From: a virus
Length of the DNA: 27,628 bases
Virus record (IMG/VR): IMGVR_UViG_3300022752_000314
Location: 1 to 27,628 of that record
Direction: 5' to 3' (one strand)
Numbering within the stretch: position 1 is the stretch's first letter; the number at the start of each line of letters is the position of its first letter. The position numbers and the translations under genes are program-made. The notes below the pieces were generated by a model. It saw nothing but the letters and a program-made list of their open reading frames with translations. It was not told the DNA's origin and did not search any database. Positions 1 to 5,869 of this stretch are shown in pieces.

Positions 1-672
1 GCTCAACAGGAACTTTATGGTGAGATGCTTGACAGTGTTGAAGGTGCTCTATGGACAGATGAGTTGATTGAAGCACATAGACAGAATGCTCTACCACTCA
101 ACACTCCACTTCGTTGTATTGGCGTTGACCCGTCAGTAGCAGAGAACCCTAGAGATGAATGTGGAATTGTTGTAGTCGCATCTACGGGTGAGAGAGATTT
201 GTATAAGCGTCAGGCTTGGGTGCTTGAAGATGCTAGCGTGCTTGGCTCACCTGAAGTGTGGGCTAACAGAGTTGTAGCAATGGCTCGTAAATGGGGATGC
301 CCAGTTATTGCTGAAGTAAACCAAGGTGGTGCTCTAGTTCGTAATGCTATCAATGCTATTGACCCAAACATCAAAGTACTTGAAGTACATAGCAAGTATG
401 GTAAGCAATTGCGTGCTGAGCCAGTAGTACTTGGTTATGAGCAAGGTCGTGTACATCACATTGGTTATCTACCAGACTTAGAATCACAGATGCTTAGTTG
501 GATTCCAGGTGAAGGTAAATCACCAGACAGAGTAGATGCTTTAGTTCACGCACTTACCGCTCTAATGATTAAGCCACCTGCTGGCTTCGTTGGTGGCAGA
601 CTAACTGCTAAGTCTATGGCTAGTCGCCGACTACCTGATTCAAAAGGTAGTGGCTTCCTAAGATTGAGATAA
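1..672 (+). CDS. Terminase large subunit, C-terminal part (5' truncated)
   Basis: The reading frame is open from base 1, so the N-terminal ATPase lies outside the window; 223 residues remain. This part is the RNase H/RuvC-like nuclease that cuts concatemeric DNA during packaging into the prohead. The visible start (QQELYGEMLD) is the usual ATPase-nuclease junction of actinophage terminases. Candidate metal-binding acids are D43 (in IGVDPS), E105 (in VIAEVNQGG) and D176/D179 (in SPDRVDALVHALT), which fit the family order D-E-D. The first internal ATG, at 25, lies inside the conserved region and is not a start. The gene ends directly at a bidirectional terminator facing the reverse-strand phosphatase gene. 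I am confident of the family; the length of the missing part cannot be seen. Confidence 0.93.
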   Translation, partial: AQQELYGEMLDSVEGALWTDELIEAHRQNALPLNTPLRCIGVDPSVAENPRDECGIVVVASTGERDLYKRQAWVLEDASVLGSPEVWANRVVAMARKWGCPVIAEVNQGGALVRNAINAIDPNIKVLEVHSKYGKQLRAEPVVLGYEQGRVHHIGYLPDLESQMLSWIPGEGKSPDRVDALVHALTALMIKPPAGFVGGRLTAKSMASRRLPDSKGSGFLRLR

Positions 673-709
673 AAGAAATCCCCTACCAGATGATAGGGGA
701 CTTTCTTTT
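672..709. terminator. Bidirectional intrinsic terminator between convergent genes
   Basis: A 6-bp GC-rich stem (CCCCTA at 680-685, TAGGGG at 694-699) has an 8-nt loop and is extended by AAAGAAA (672-678) pairing with TTTCTTT (702-708). The flanking A and T tracts supply a U-run in both directions. It sits between the terminase stop and the phosphatase stop and would end both transcripts. Confidence 0.85.
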
Positions 710-714
710 GTATC

Positions 715-1305
715 TTAGTTTCTCCACTTCCAGAGTGCTACTTTGTCTTCGTTGAGACCAAGTAGATAATCTACAAAGTGTTTATTGCATAAGACTGCTT
801 CTGAACGCTTCTCACGCATTACCGTGATTGCTTCTTCTGGTGAGTAGCCATCACGAATAAGCACAAGTGCCATCACAATACCACTGCGGTTGAGACCTGC
901 TTGACATCTGATTAGCACACGCTTACCAGACTTCCAGTCTTTGTGTGCCATCTTCACTATGTCTTCTAGTTCAGTCTCTGGGTTGAAGTCTCCCATAGCA
1001 CTGTCCCAGAAACCTAGTCGTACTTCTTTTACAAACCAGTCAGCAGGTTCAGCACTTGCGTACAATGTATATACCGAATCAAAATCTTCAGGCGTGATTC
1101 TTTTGTTTGGTCTATCAATCTGATAGTGCCAGTGGTCTTCTGCCCAGGTGTCTAGTGTCCCACCTTGCCATAGGTTAGGCAAAGTTTCAGTCCATAAGTC
1201 CCTAGGCATTACTGCGTGTCTAGGTCTTGTCAGTTCTTCTAGGCTAGAATCAATAATCTCTTGCCTTGCCGTAAAGTCGTCTTCTATTTTCTTTTGAGAT
1301 GTCAT
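715..1305 (-). CDS. Cysteine-dependent (dual-specificity/tyrosine type) protein phosphatase
   Basis: The protein has 196 residues. It carries the C-x5-R phosphate-binding loop as IRCQAGLNRSG, with nucleophile C134 and R140, followed by a typical long helix. The residue before the Cys is Arg, not the usual His of HCx5R, which may alter the pKa of the nucleophile. An N-terminal LPNLWQGG segment matches the start of the catalytic domain in related phage phosphatases; the acid-rich FWDSAMGD stretch may supply the general acid. A TTG at 1314 also lies in frame, but AAAGGA ends directly before it and stands 9 nt from the ATG at 1305, so I chose the ATG. The gene points against the packaging genes, has its own tandem promoters upstream and shares the terminator. 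It probably acts in the host cell, but the substrate is unknown. Confidence 0.82.
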   Translation of the reverse strand: MTSQKKIEDDFTARQEIIDSSLEELTRPRHAVMPRDLWTETLPNLWQGGTLDTWAEDHWHYQIDRPNKRITPEDFDSVYTLYASAEPADWFVKEVRLGFWDSAMGDFNPETELEDIVKMAHKDWKSGKRVLIRCQAGLNRSGIVMALVLIRDGYSPEEAITVMREKRSEAVLCNKHFVDYLLGLNEDKVALWKWRN

Positions 1306-1343
1306 TTCTATCAATCCTTTCGTCTTTATGTATTGATATATCT

Positions 1344-1372
1344 ATTATCCAGTATCCATACCTATTTGTCAA
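1344..1372 (-). promoter_or_regulatory. Sigma70-type promoter, proximal, for the phosphatase gene
   Basis: Read on the reverse strand, a perfect -35 TTGACA (1367-1372) is followed by a 17-bp spacer and a -10 GATAAT (1344-1349). The phosphatase ATG at 1305 lies about 30 nt downstream of the expected start of transcription. The -35 is embedded in GGGCTTGACA, shared with the second promoter upstream. Confidence 0.78.
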
Positions 1373-1415
1373 GCCCTACTTGACTTGCGGTTAGGTATTA
1401 GATGTCCTACTAATA

Positions 1416-1444
1416 ATCTTACTACTTATATAGTATCTTGTCAA
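1416..1444 (-). promoter_or_regulatory. Second, distal sigma70-type promoter candidate for the phosphatase gene
   Basis: On the reverse strand TTGACA (1439-1444) is followed by 17 bp and a weaker -10 TAAGAT (1416-1421). It lies exactly 72 bp upstream of the proximal promoter and shares its GGGCTTGACA context, and a CGGTTAG follows on the plus strand in both cases. This looks like a duplicated promoter or operator unit. Confidence 0.5.
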
Positions 1445-1975
1445 GCCCAACACACATACGGTTAGCCATTTGTTCCCAGTTATACCAGTTCCATATGTAT
1501 TCCTAGTACCCACACATACACGGGTGTTGCCCGGCTACTCTGTCTAGTACACGGGTGTCAGCCCAGTACCATAGGTCATACACATAAGGTGTCTTGTGTG
1601 TTGTGCCCTTTATTTACTTACCTCTTATGCTTTAGATGAGTGATGAGCCACTAAGCCCTCCCTGTTATGCCACATCATATGTAATGCCCACATACATTGA
1701 GCCCCATTCATCAGCATCTAAGATGCGGTCAGCCCTTTGTAGATAGTCCAACTATTATTGCCTTATATCTATGCCCCATCAGTGCCCACATTACAAATGC
1801 GGTCAATCCACATCTAATCAGCATTCTTTATACTTCTAAGACTGATATATGTCTAGTAGATGACTACTATTTCACTAATAAGATAGTCAAGCCCCCCTAG
1901 ACTACCTAGGTAATCACATAAGAAGCCCATACCTGCTAGGTAGGTGCTCCTAGGTTGGCTATATAGGCGGCCTAA

Positions 1976-2127
1976 TAAGTATTTGATAAGTCATCATAGA
2001 CTTGTTTAAGTATCAAATAAGTCTAAATAAGTACTCATAAGTGTCTAATAAGTATCAAATAAGTCTAAATAAGTGCTCATAAGTGTCTAATAAGTATCAA
2101 ATAAGTCATCTATAAGTAAAAATAAGT
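1976..2127. repeat. Helically phased TAAGT array, 14 copies
   Basis: TAAGT starts at 1976, 1987, 2007, 2018, 2028, 2038, 2049, 2060, 2070, 2080, 2091, 2102, 2113 and 2123. Steps are 10 or 11 bp except one double step, where a degenerate TAGAC occupies the empty slot at 1997. The mean is 147/14 = 10.5 bp, one turn of B-DNA, so every motif faces the same side of the helix. A 7-bp inverted repeat brackets the array: GCGGCCT at 1967-1973 and AGGCCGC at 2134-2140. Such a design suits cooperative binding by an oligomer that wraps DNA, for example a small-terminase ring, replication initiator or partition protein. The helix-turn-helix product encoded at 2354 is the nearest candidate ligand. Confidence 0.88.
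2008..2107. repeat. 42-bp tandem direct repeat, 2.4 units
   Basis: Units start at 2008, 2050 and 2092 with AAGTATCAAATAAGTC. Units one and two differ at a single base (GTACTC against GTGCTC); the third breaks off after 16 bp. The 42-bp unit equals four 10.5-bp turns and is the higher-order period of the TAAGT array, which points to growth by duplication under selection for helical phase. Confidence 0.9.
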
Positions 2128-2141
2128 GCCTGGAGGCCGCT

Positions 2142-2180
2142 AAATCGGCAAAAAAATCGGCATTTTTTCGGCATTTTTTT
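2142..2180. other. Phased A/T tracts with CGGCA repeats, probably curved DNA
   Basis: CGGCA occurs at 2146, 2158 and 2169, separated by a run of seven A (from 2150) and a run of six T (2163-2168), and followed by seven T (2174-2180). Tracts recurring at 11-12 bp normally bend DNA. The block lies directly beside the TAAGT array and could help wrap it round a protein. Confidence 0.6.
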
Positions 2181-2335
2181 CAGGAAACAATTTTCGAGGA
2201 GGTCAAAAGTAACGGTTGCCGTCTCACACGCCAAAGGCAAAAAACACTAATGTATCTTTTTTCTCCGTCAGTAATAAGTATTTATCGCATAAGGGCCACT
2301 CCCGGATTTTCCAAAAAAATCGTTCCTAGTACAGA

Positions 2336-2344
2336 TGCTAAAAT
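2336..2344 (+). promoter_or_regulatory. Extended -10 promoter candidate; likely leaderless mRNA
   Basis: TGC followed by TAAAAT forms an extended -10 element with no clear -35 (the upstream hexamer is A-rich). Transcription would start near 2351, three bases before the ATG at 2354. No Shine-Dalgarno sequence lies in the preceding 20 bases, so the message is probably leaderless, a mode common in Actinobacteria. Confidence 0.5.
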
Positions 2345-2353
2345 AAATACATT

Positions 2354-2875
2354 ATGGAAAACAGAGAATACGCCCGTGAACATCCACTACCCCAAGACGA
2401 AGTTGAGTTCATAAACGCCCTTACAAAGAAAGAACGCTACTACCGAGCCAAGCAACTATTTGATGGTGGTTGGACACTTCAATCAATAGGTAATGCGTTC
2501 ACCCCAGAAGCCAAACGCTCCACAGTTCAATACTGGACAAGCCAAGGCAACCCTAGATTTGCAAAAGATAAACCAGTTCCATCTCCTTGGGGCGGTTTCG
2601 TCGACGCTCCTATGCCTAAACCACAAAAGGGTTATCAACTCAAACGCCCTAAGTCTCCAGGTATTCCTAAGGATGTACAAGAGCGTCTACGCTATCTAGC
2701 CCCCCTTGCTCGTTTATATCGAAGTGGTATGTCGTCGACATCCCTAAATGGATTAGCCAACTCGGAAATGAACGACATAGTTCAAGACCTATACAATAAG
2801 AATGTCAAGATTGCTGAGATTGCCAAAGCATCGGGCGTAACTAGCAGAGCGATTGCTCGCAGATTAGGGAAATAG
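2354..2875 (+). CDS. Helix-turn-helix DNA-binding protein, small-terminase candidate
   Basis: The protein has 173 residues and two probable helix-turn-helix units. The first is at about 24-65 (RAKQLFDGGWTLQSIGNAF, then a recognition-helix-like STVQYW). The second is at the extreme C-terminus, about 147-173 (KIAEIAKASGVTSRAIARRLG). A basic Pro/Lys linker at about 75-105 and a helical segment lie between them. It is the first gene of the forward run, just downstream of the phased TAAGT array. Position and size suit a small terminase subunit that recognises the packaging site, or a repressor of this region. The start follows from the -10 element and the lack of an alternative ATG with a ribosome site. 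DNA binding is well supported; the specific role is inference. Confidence 0.8.
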   Translation: MENREYAREHPLPQDEVEFINALTKKERYYRAKQLFDGGWTLQSIGNAFTPEAKRSTVQYWTSQGNPRFAKDKPVPSPWGGFVDAPMPKPQKGYQLKRPKSPGIPKDVQERLRYLAPLARLYRSGMSSTSLNGLANSEMNDIVQDLYNKNVKIAEIAKASGVTSRAIARRLGK

Positions 2876-2877
2876 AA

Positions 2878-3255
2878 ATGCGAATAGTTCACGATATCTT
2901 TCCAGCCCACCTGAGCGTTGCTCCAGCAGACTATTCAGACGATGAGTTCTCCATAAAGTCTCAAGGTAATCCTGACGGTGTTTTTTATAGGGATGTCACC
3001 CGTGTTGTGATTGTTGAAGACCCTAACGGCCACACCGTTTGGGTTGCTCAGGATTCTCCTACTGGACCAAACATTATTTTCCAAGAGCGTCTAGCAACTT
3101 TTCACAAGGCAGATACTCAAGAACAAGACTCTCACGCTAAGACCGTCAGCGGAAAGATACTAGCGTTTTCCAAAGACAACAACTGTGGATGTGGCTCTAG
3201 GCTAAGAAGTTGGAACCCATACCGAACACTTCACTCAATCAAGGATTCATTTTGA
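2878..3255 (+). CDS. Conserved phage protein of unknown function with CGCGSRL motif
   Basis: The protein has 125 residues and begins 2 nt after the previous stop, with AGGG about 9 nt upstream. The N-terminal two thirds look like a mixed beta domain (TRVVIVEDPNGHTVWVAQD). The C-terminal third has GKILAFSKDNNCGCGSRLRS followed by WNPY. The closely spaced Cys pair and basic residues could bind metal or form a small knuckle, but I see no four-Cys zinc site. The CGCGSRL-WNPY tail seems familiar from actinophage proteins encoded near the portal gene, where it has no assigned function. It overlaps the next gene by four bases, so the two are translationally coupled. Confidence 0.75.
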   Translation: MRIVHDIFPAHLSVAPADYSDDEFSIKSQGNPDGVFYRDVTRVVIVEDPNGHTVWVAQDSPTGPNIIFQERLATFHKADTQEQDSHAKTVSGKILAFSKDNNCGCGSRLRSWNPYRTLHSIKDSF

Positions 3256-3554
3256 AAATTACTGATTACATAGACCCATTTACTTTCATAATTTTATGTC
3301 TAGCGACTTTTAGAATTACTCGTCTTTTTCTTTTTGATTACATCCTTGAGCCGCTGAGAAACTTGATTTGGAAAAAGTTTCCACCACATACTTGGCTAGG
3401 CTACTTGCTTACTTGTACTTGGTGTTTCAGCATTTGGGTAGCATCGGGTATTGCGATTTGCTATACAATAGTTCCTATGGTAACCGTAGTCGTTGCTATA
3501 CCGTTTGCATTATCTGCGGTTGCCTCCATAATTTCCAAGCGTCTAGACGACTAA
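3252..3554 (+). CDS. Small membrane protein, DUF1360-like
   Basis: The protein has 100 residues from a TTG that overlaps the previous TGA as TTGA; AAGGA lies 6 nt upstream. A longer in-frame extension exists but lacks a ribosome site and runs inside the previous gene. Residues about 8-25 and 45-90 form hydrophobic segments (PFTFIILCLATFRITRLF; then a CTWCFSIWVA motif and a Val/Ile/Ala-rich stretch), predicting two or three membrane passes. The LLTCTWCFSIW motif is like the TCxWC signature of DUF1360/YjcA-type small membrane proteins seen in many Gram-positive phages. The role is unknown; a membrane protein in a head operon is unexpected. Confidence 0.75.
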   Translation: MKITDYIDPFTFIILCLATFRITRLFLFDYILEPLRNLIWKKFPPHTWLGYLLTCTWCFSIWVASGIAICYTIVPMVTVVVAIPFALSAVASIISKRLDD

Positions 3555-3570
3555 CAGTAGGAGAATAACT

Positions 3571-5397
3571 TTGGGCGTTTTCAGGCGTGATAAGTCAGTA
3601 CCACAGAATCCACCAACAAGAGGTATTCGTGCGTCTGCTCCAATCACTAATAACCTACCTGCTAACTCTGTCTTTCTGAAGCCAGTACCTAACGCTGCTT
3701 CAGCCGTTGCTTACAACACTCCACGAGCGTTGACCGCTGCCGCTGCTCAGATGAAGATTGGCGACAGAACAGAAGCCGAACAATTCAAGAACAGAAGGGC
3801 AGCAGCGTCTTCAGCGTGGCAATCAGAAGCGTGGGAATACTATGACGCAATCGGTGAAATCAAATATGCTTTCAACCTTGTTGCTTCTGTTGTATCTCGT
3901 ATTCGTTTGTATCCTGCCGTTGTCTCTAACCCAGCAGAATCTCCAAGCCCAATTAGAAATGTCGAAGCATTTGACCAGCGTATAGTTGCCGCAGCGGAGC
4001 GTGCTCTAGGCAGACTTGATTCTGCTTATGGTGGTCAGGCTGGACTTCTAAGAGACGCAGCACTAAACATTCAGGTAACTGGTGAGTGCTACCTAAGCCA
4101 GATTCCACTACGCCCATCAGACGGAACTCCAGAGTCTTGGGATATCCGTTCCGTTGACGAAATCAGCGTAGACAGTCGTGGCAATGTTGTTATCAGCCCA
4201 AGACGAGAATTGAAAACTGCTGGTGGTGGTTCCCAGAAGGGCGTTTATGTTTTGCCTAAGGGTGCGTTCATTGGTCGCATTTGGAAAGCACACCCACGCT
4301 TCTCTGAAGAAGCAGATTCTTCGATGCGTGGAATCCTAGACCTTTGTGCTGAACTACTTCTTCTAAACCGTACATTCCGTGCTACAGCACGCTCACGCCT
4401 AAACGCTGGTGCTCTTTACTTGCCAGATGGTCTATCGGTTGCTGCTAACCCAGACCCAGACTTCCCGTACTCAGACCCAGATGGTATTTACGAAGGCCCA
4501 ACTCCAGAGGAACTTGAAGACGAGTTCGAAGACCAACTTATGGATGCGATGACAACTCCTATTAAGGATGAAGATTCAGCATCTGCCGTTGTTCCACTTA
4601 TCATTCGTGGTCCTGCGGAACTTGGAGATAAAATCAAGCAGTTCAAGTTTGAGCGTTCATTCGACCCATCTCTTGCTCAGCGTGCTGACCGTGTGCTTGA
4701 GCGTATTCTTCAGGGTCTAGATGTTCCTAAGGACATCGTTACAGGTCTAGCAAATGTGAAGTACTCAAACGCACTTCAGATTGATGAGGCTCTGTACAAG
4801 GCTCACATTGAGCCGTTGATGCTTCTTATTGCTGACGCTCTTACTGTTGTCTATCTACGCCCTTACCTACTTGCTAACGGATTCACCGAGCCAGAAGTAG
4901 AACGCATTGTTGTTTGGTATGACCCATCACAGGTTGCTACTCGCAATGACCGTGCTGCTGACGCAGATATGGGATTCGACAAGATGGCTGTTTCTTATGA
5001 GACTTGGCGTAGAGCACACGGTTTCTCTGAAGCAGAAGCCCCAAGCCCAACTGAAGTTGCCTTGCGTCTACTTGTTGAAAAGGGAATGATTACTCCTGAA
5101 CTTACGGAAGCAATGCTTGGCGTTGTAGCCCCAGATGTTATGGAGAAGATTCGTGGAGCAGCACAGGCAGCACAGCCAACTCCACCAGTTCCAGGTCTAG
5201 ACCAAATGCTTCAAGGTGGTGAGCCACCAGCGGGTGGTGAAGCACCAGCAACACCTGAAACTACACCACCTGGACTAGCAGAGCCAAACGCACCAGCCGA
5301 AGCACCTGCGGAGAGTAGTCCACCGCCAATTACTCCTGGAGCGTCAGCACCAGAAGGATTAGCAGAACCTACACAACCACCACAGGAAAGTAAATAA
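3571..5397 (+). CDS. Portal protein
   Basis: The protein has 608 residues and starts at TTG, with TAGGAG about 8 nt upstream. The portal forms the dodecameric ring at one head vertex through which DNA enters and leaves, and it docks the terminase. Supporting features are the N-terminal YYDAIGEIKYAFNLVASV segment, the central GLDVPKDIVTGLANVKYSNA clip/stem-like region, and the ALYKAHIEPLMLLIADAL helix that precedes the C-terminal wing. Residues from about 535 to the end are a low-complexity Pro/Ala/Glu tail, probably disordered and inside or outside the head. The length is in the upper normal range for portals because of this tail. The stop overlaps the next ATG by one base (TAATG). Confidence 0.92.
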   Translation: MGVFRRDKSVPQNPPTRGIRASAPITNNLPANSVFLKPVPNAASAVAYNTPRALTAAAAQMKIGDRTEAEQFKNRRAAASSAWQSEAWEYYDAIGEIKYAFNLVASVVSRIRLYPAVVSNPAESPSPIRNVEAFDQRIVAAAERALGRLDSAYGGQAGLLRDAALNIQVTGECYLSQIPLRPSDGTPESWDIRSVDEISVDSRGNVVISPRRELKTAGGGSQKGVYVLPKGAFIGRIWKAHPRFSEEADSSMRGILDLCAELLLLNRTFRATARSRLNAGALYLPDGLSVAANPDPDFPYSDPDGIYEGPTPEELEDEFEDQLMDAMTTPIKDEDSASAVVPLIIRGPAELGDKIKQFKFERSFDPSLAQRADRVLERILQGLDVPKDIVTGLANVKYSNALQIDEALYKAHIEPLMLLIADALTVVYLRPYLLANGFTEPEVERIVVWYDPSQVATRNDRAADADMGFDKMAVSYETWRRAHGFSEAEAPSPTEVALRLLVEKGMITPELTEAMLGVVAPDVMEKIRGAAQAAQPTPPVPGLDQMLQGGEPPAGGEAPATPETTPPGLAEPNAPAEAPAESSPPPITPGASAPEGLAEPTQPPQESK

Positions 5398-5867
5398 TGC
5401 ATAGAGAGTTAGCAGAAAAGTTAGCAGTATGCTTAGGCGACACCGTTGCTTATAAATTCATTGCTCACGGTTATCACTGGAATGTGAAAGGACCATTGTT
5501 CTCTCAGTTCCACGAATTCTTCTCAGACCTATACGAAGACGCTGATTCAGCGATTGACCCACTTGCTGAAAACATTCGTAAGTTAGGGTTTGATTCACCT
5601 TTCACGCTAGAAGATTTTTCTTCATTGACTTGCTTGGACATCAACCCTGTTTCTGGCGACCCAATTGATATGGCATCTAATCTTTTGATTATCAACAAGC
5701 ACCTAAAAGAATGCTTGACTGGAGCCTTTGACATTGCTAATGCGTGTAATGAGCAGGGCATCGCAAACTTCTTAGCAGAGCGTATTGATATGCACTCTAA
5801 GTGGATTTGGCAGTTGTCTACAACTGTTGGAGCAGACGCTACATCTATTACTAGATTGGAACTCTAA
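5397..5867 (+). CDS. Dps/ferritin-like protein in the head operon
   Basis: The protein has 156 residues, the usual Dps length. The Dps signature is clear: YHWNVKGPLFSQFHEFF then AIDPLAENIRKLG. Against E. coli Dps, ferroxidase ligands H51, H63, D78 and E82 correspond to H27, H39, D54 and E58, while D67 corresponds to S43, with D44 beside it. So four of five ligands are kept and iron oxidation may be changed. The N-terminus is short and lacks the Lys-rich DNA-binding tail. Dps proteins form 12-subunit shells that oxidise and store iron and protect DNA. Here the gene is coupled to the portal (one-base overlap) and lies 2 nt before the giant gene, so the product is either co-expressed for host takeover or present in the virion. 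Confidence 0.85.
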   Translation: MHRELAEKLAVCLGDTVAYKFIAHGYHWNVKGPLFSQFHEFFSDLYEDADSAIDPLAENIRKLGFDSPFTLEDFSSLTCLDINPVSGDPIDMASNLLIINKHLKECLTGAFDIANACNEQGIANFLAERIDMHSKWIWQLSTTVGADATSITRLEL

Positions 5868-5869
5868 TA

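Larger units (their letters stand above)
1306..2353. other. Large gene-free region: candidate cis-acting control/packaging/replication site
   Basis: About 1.05 kb with no believable gene on either strand. The left part (1340-1930) has the two reverse promoters and recurrent plus-strand motifs GTCAAGCCC (1368, 1440, 1886), GTCAGCCC (1557, 1728) and AAGCCC (1653, 1923), plus a near-duplicate CTAGTAC...ACGGGTGT...GCCC at 1503-1533 and 1544-1564. The plus strand here is C-rich and G-poor. The middle holds the TAAGT array (1976-2127) and the right holds phased A/T tracts (2142-2180). Further right are a GAGGAGGT without a following start codon (2196-2203), an inverted repeat TTGCC/GGCAA (2216-2240) and a GC-rich patch (2292-2305). 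I see no tRNA. Its place between the large terminase and a DNA-binding protein gene fits a pac or cos region, by inference. Confidence 0.6.

Noticed and set aside
1306-1314. TTG start of the phosphatase at 1314
   Set aside because: AAAGGA ends directly before this codon, leaving no spacing; the ATG at 1305 has correct spacing.
1697-1900. 67-residue forward ORF in the non-coding region
   Set aside because: It has a TTG start with no ribosome site, shows no protein-like pattern and is made of the recurrent GCCC motifs of the region.
1881-1900. Third reverse promoter at GGGCTTGACT
   Set aside because: No acceptable -10 hexamer occurs 15-19 bp downstream on the reverse strand.
1976-2127. CRISPR-like array
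   Set aside because: The repeats are a 5-bp motif in a 42-bp AT-rich unit without unique spacers; the pattern is helical phasing, not repeat-spacer structure.
2216-2329. 37-codon frame from TTG after GAGGAGGT
   Set aside because: The start is 12 nt from the Shine-Dalgarno-like string and the product (rich in Lys, Ser, Asn) has no recognisable feature.
1306-2353. tRNA genes in the non-coding region
   Set aside because: I found no cloverleaf with a GGTTC-A-A type T-loop or CCA-like acceptor; the GCCC motifs do not pair as acceptor stems.
3210-3251. Longer N-terminus of the membrane protein from an ATG at 3210
   Set aside because: It would overlap the previous gene by 46 nt and lacks a ribosome site; the TTG at 3252 has AAGGA and a TTGA coupling overlap.
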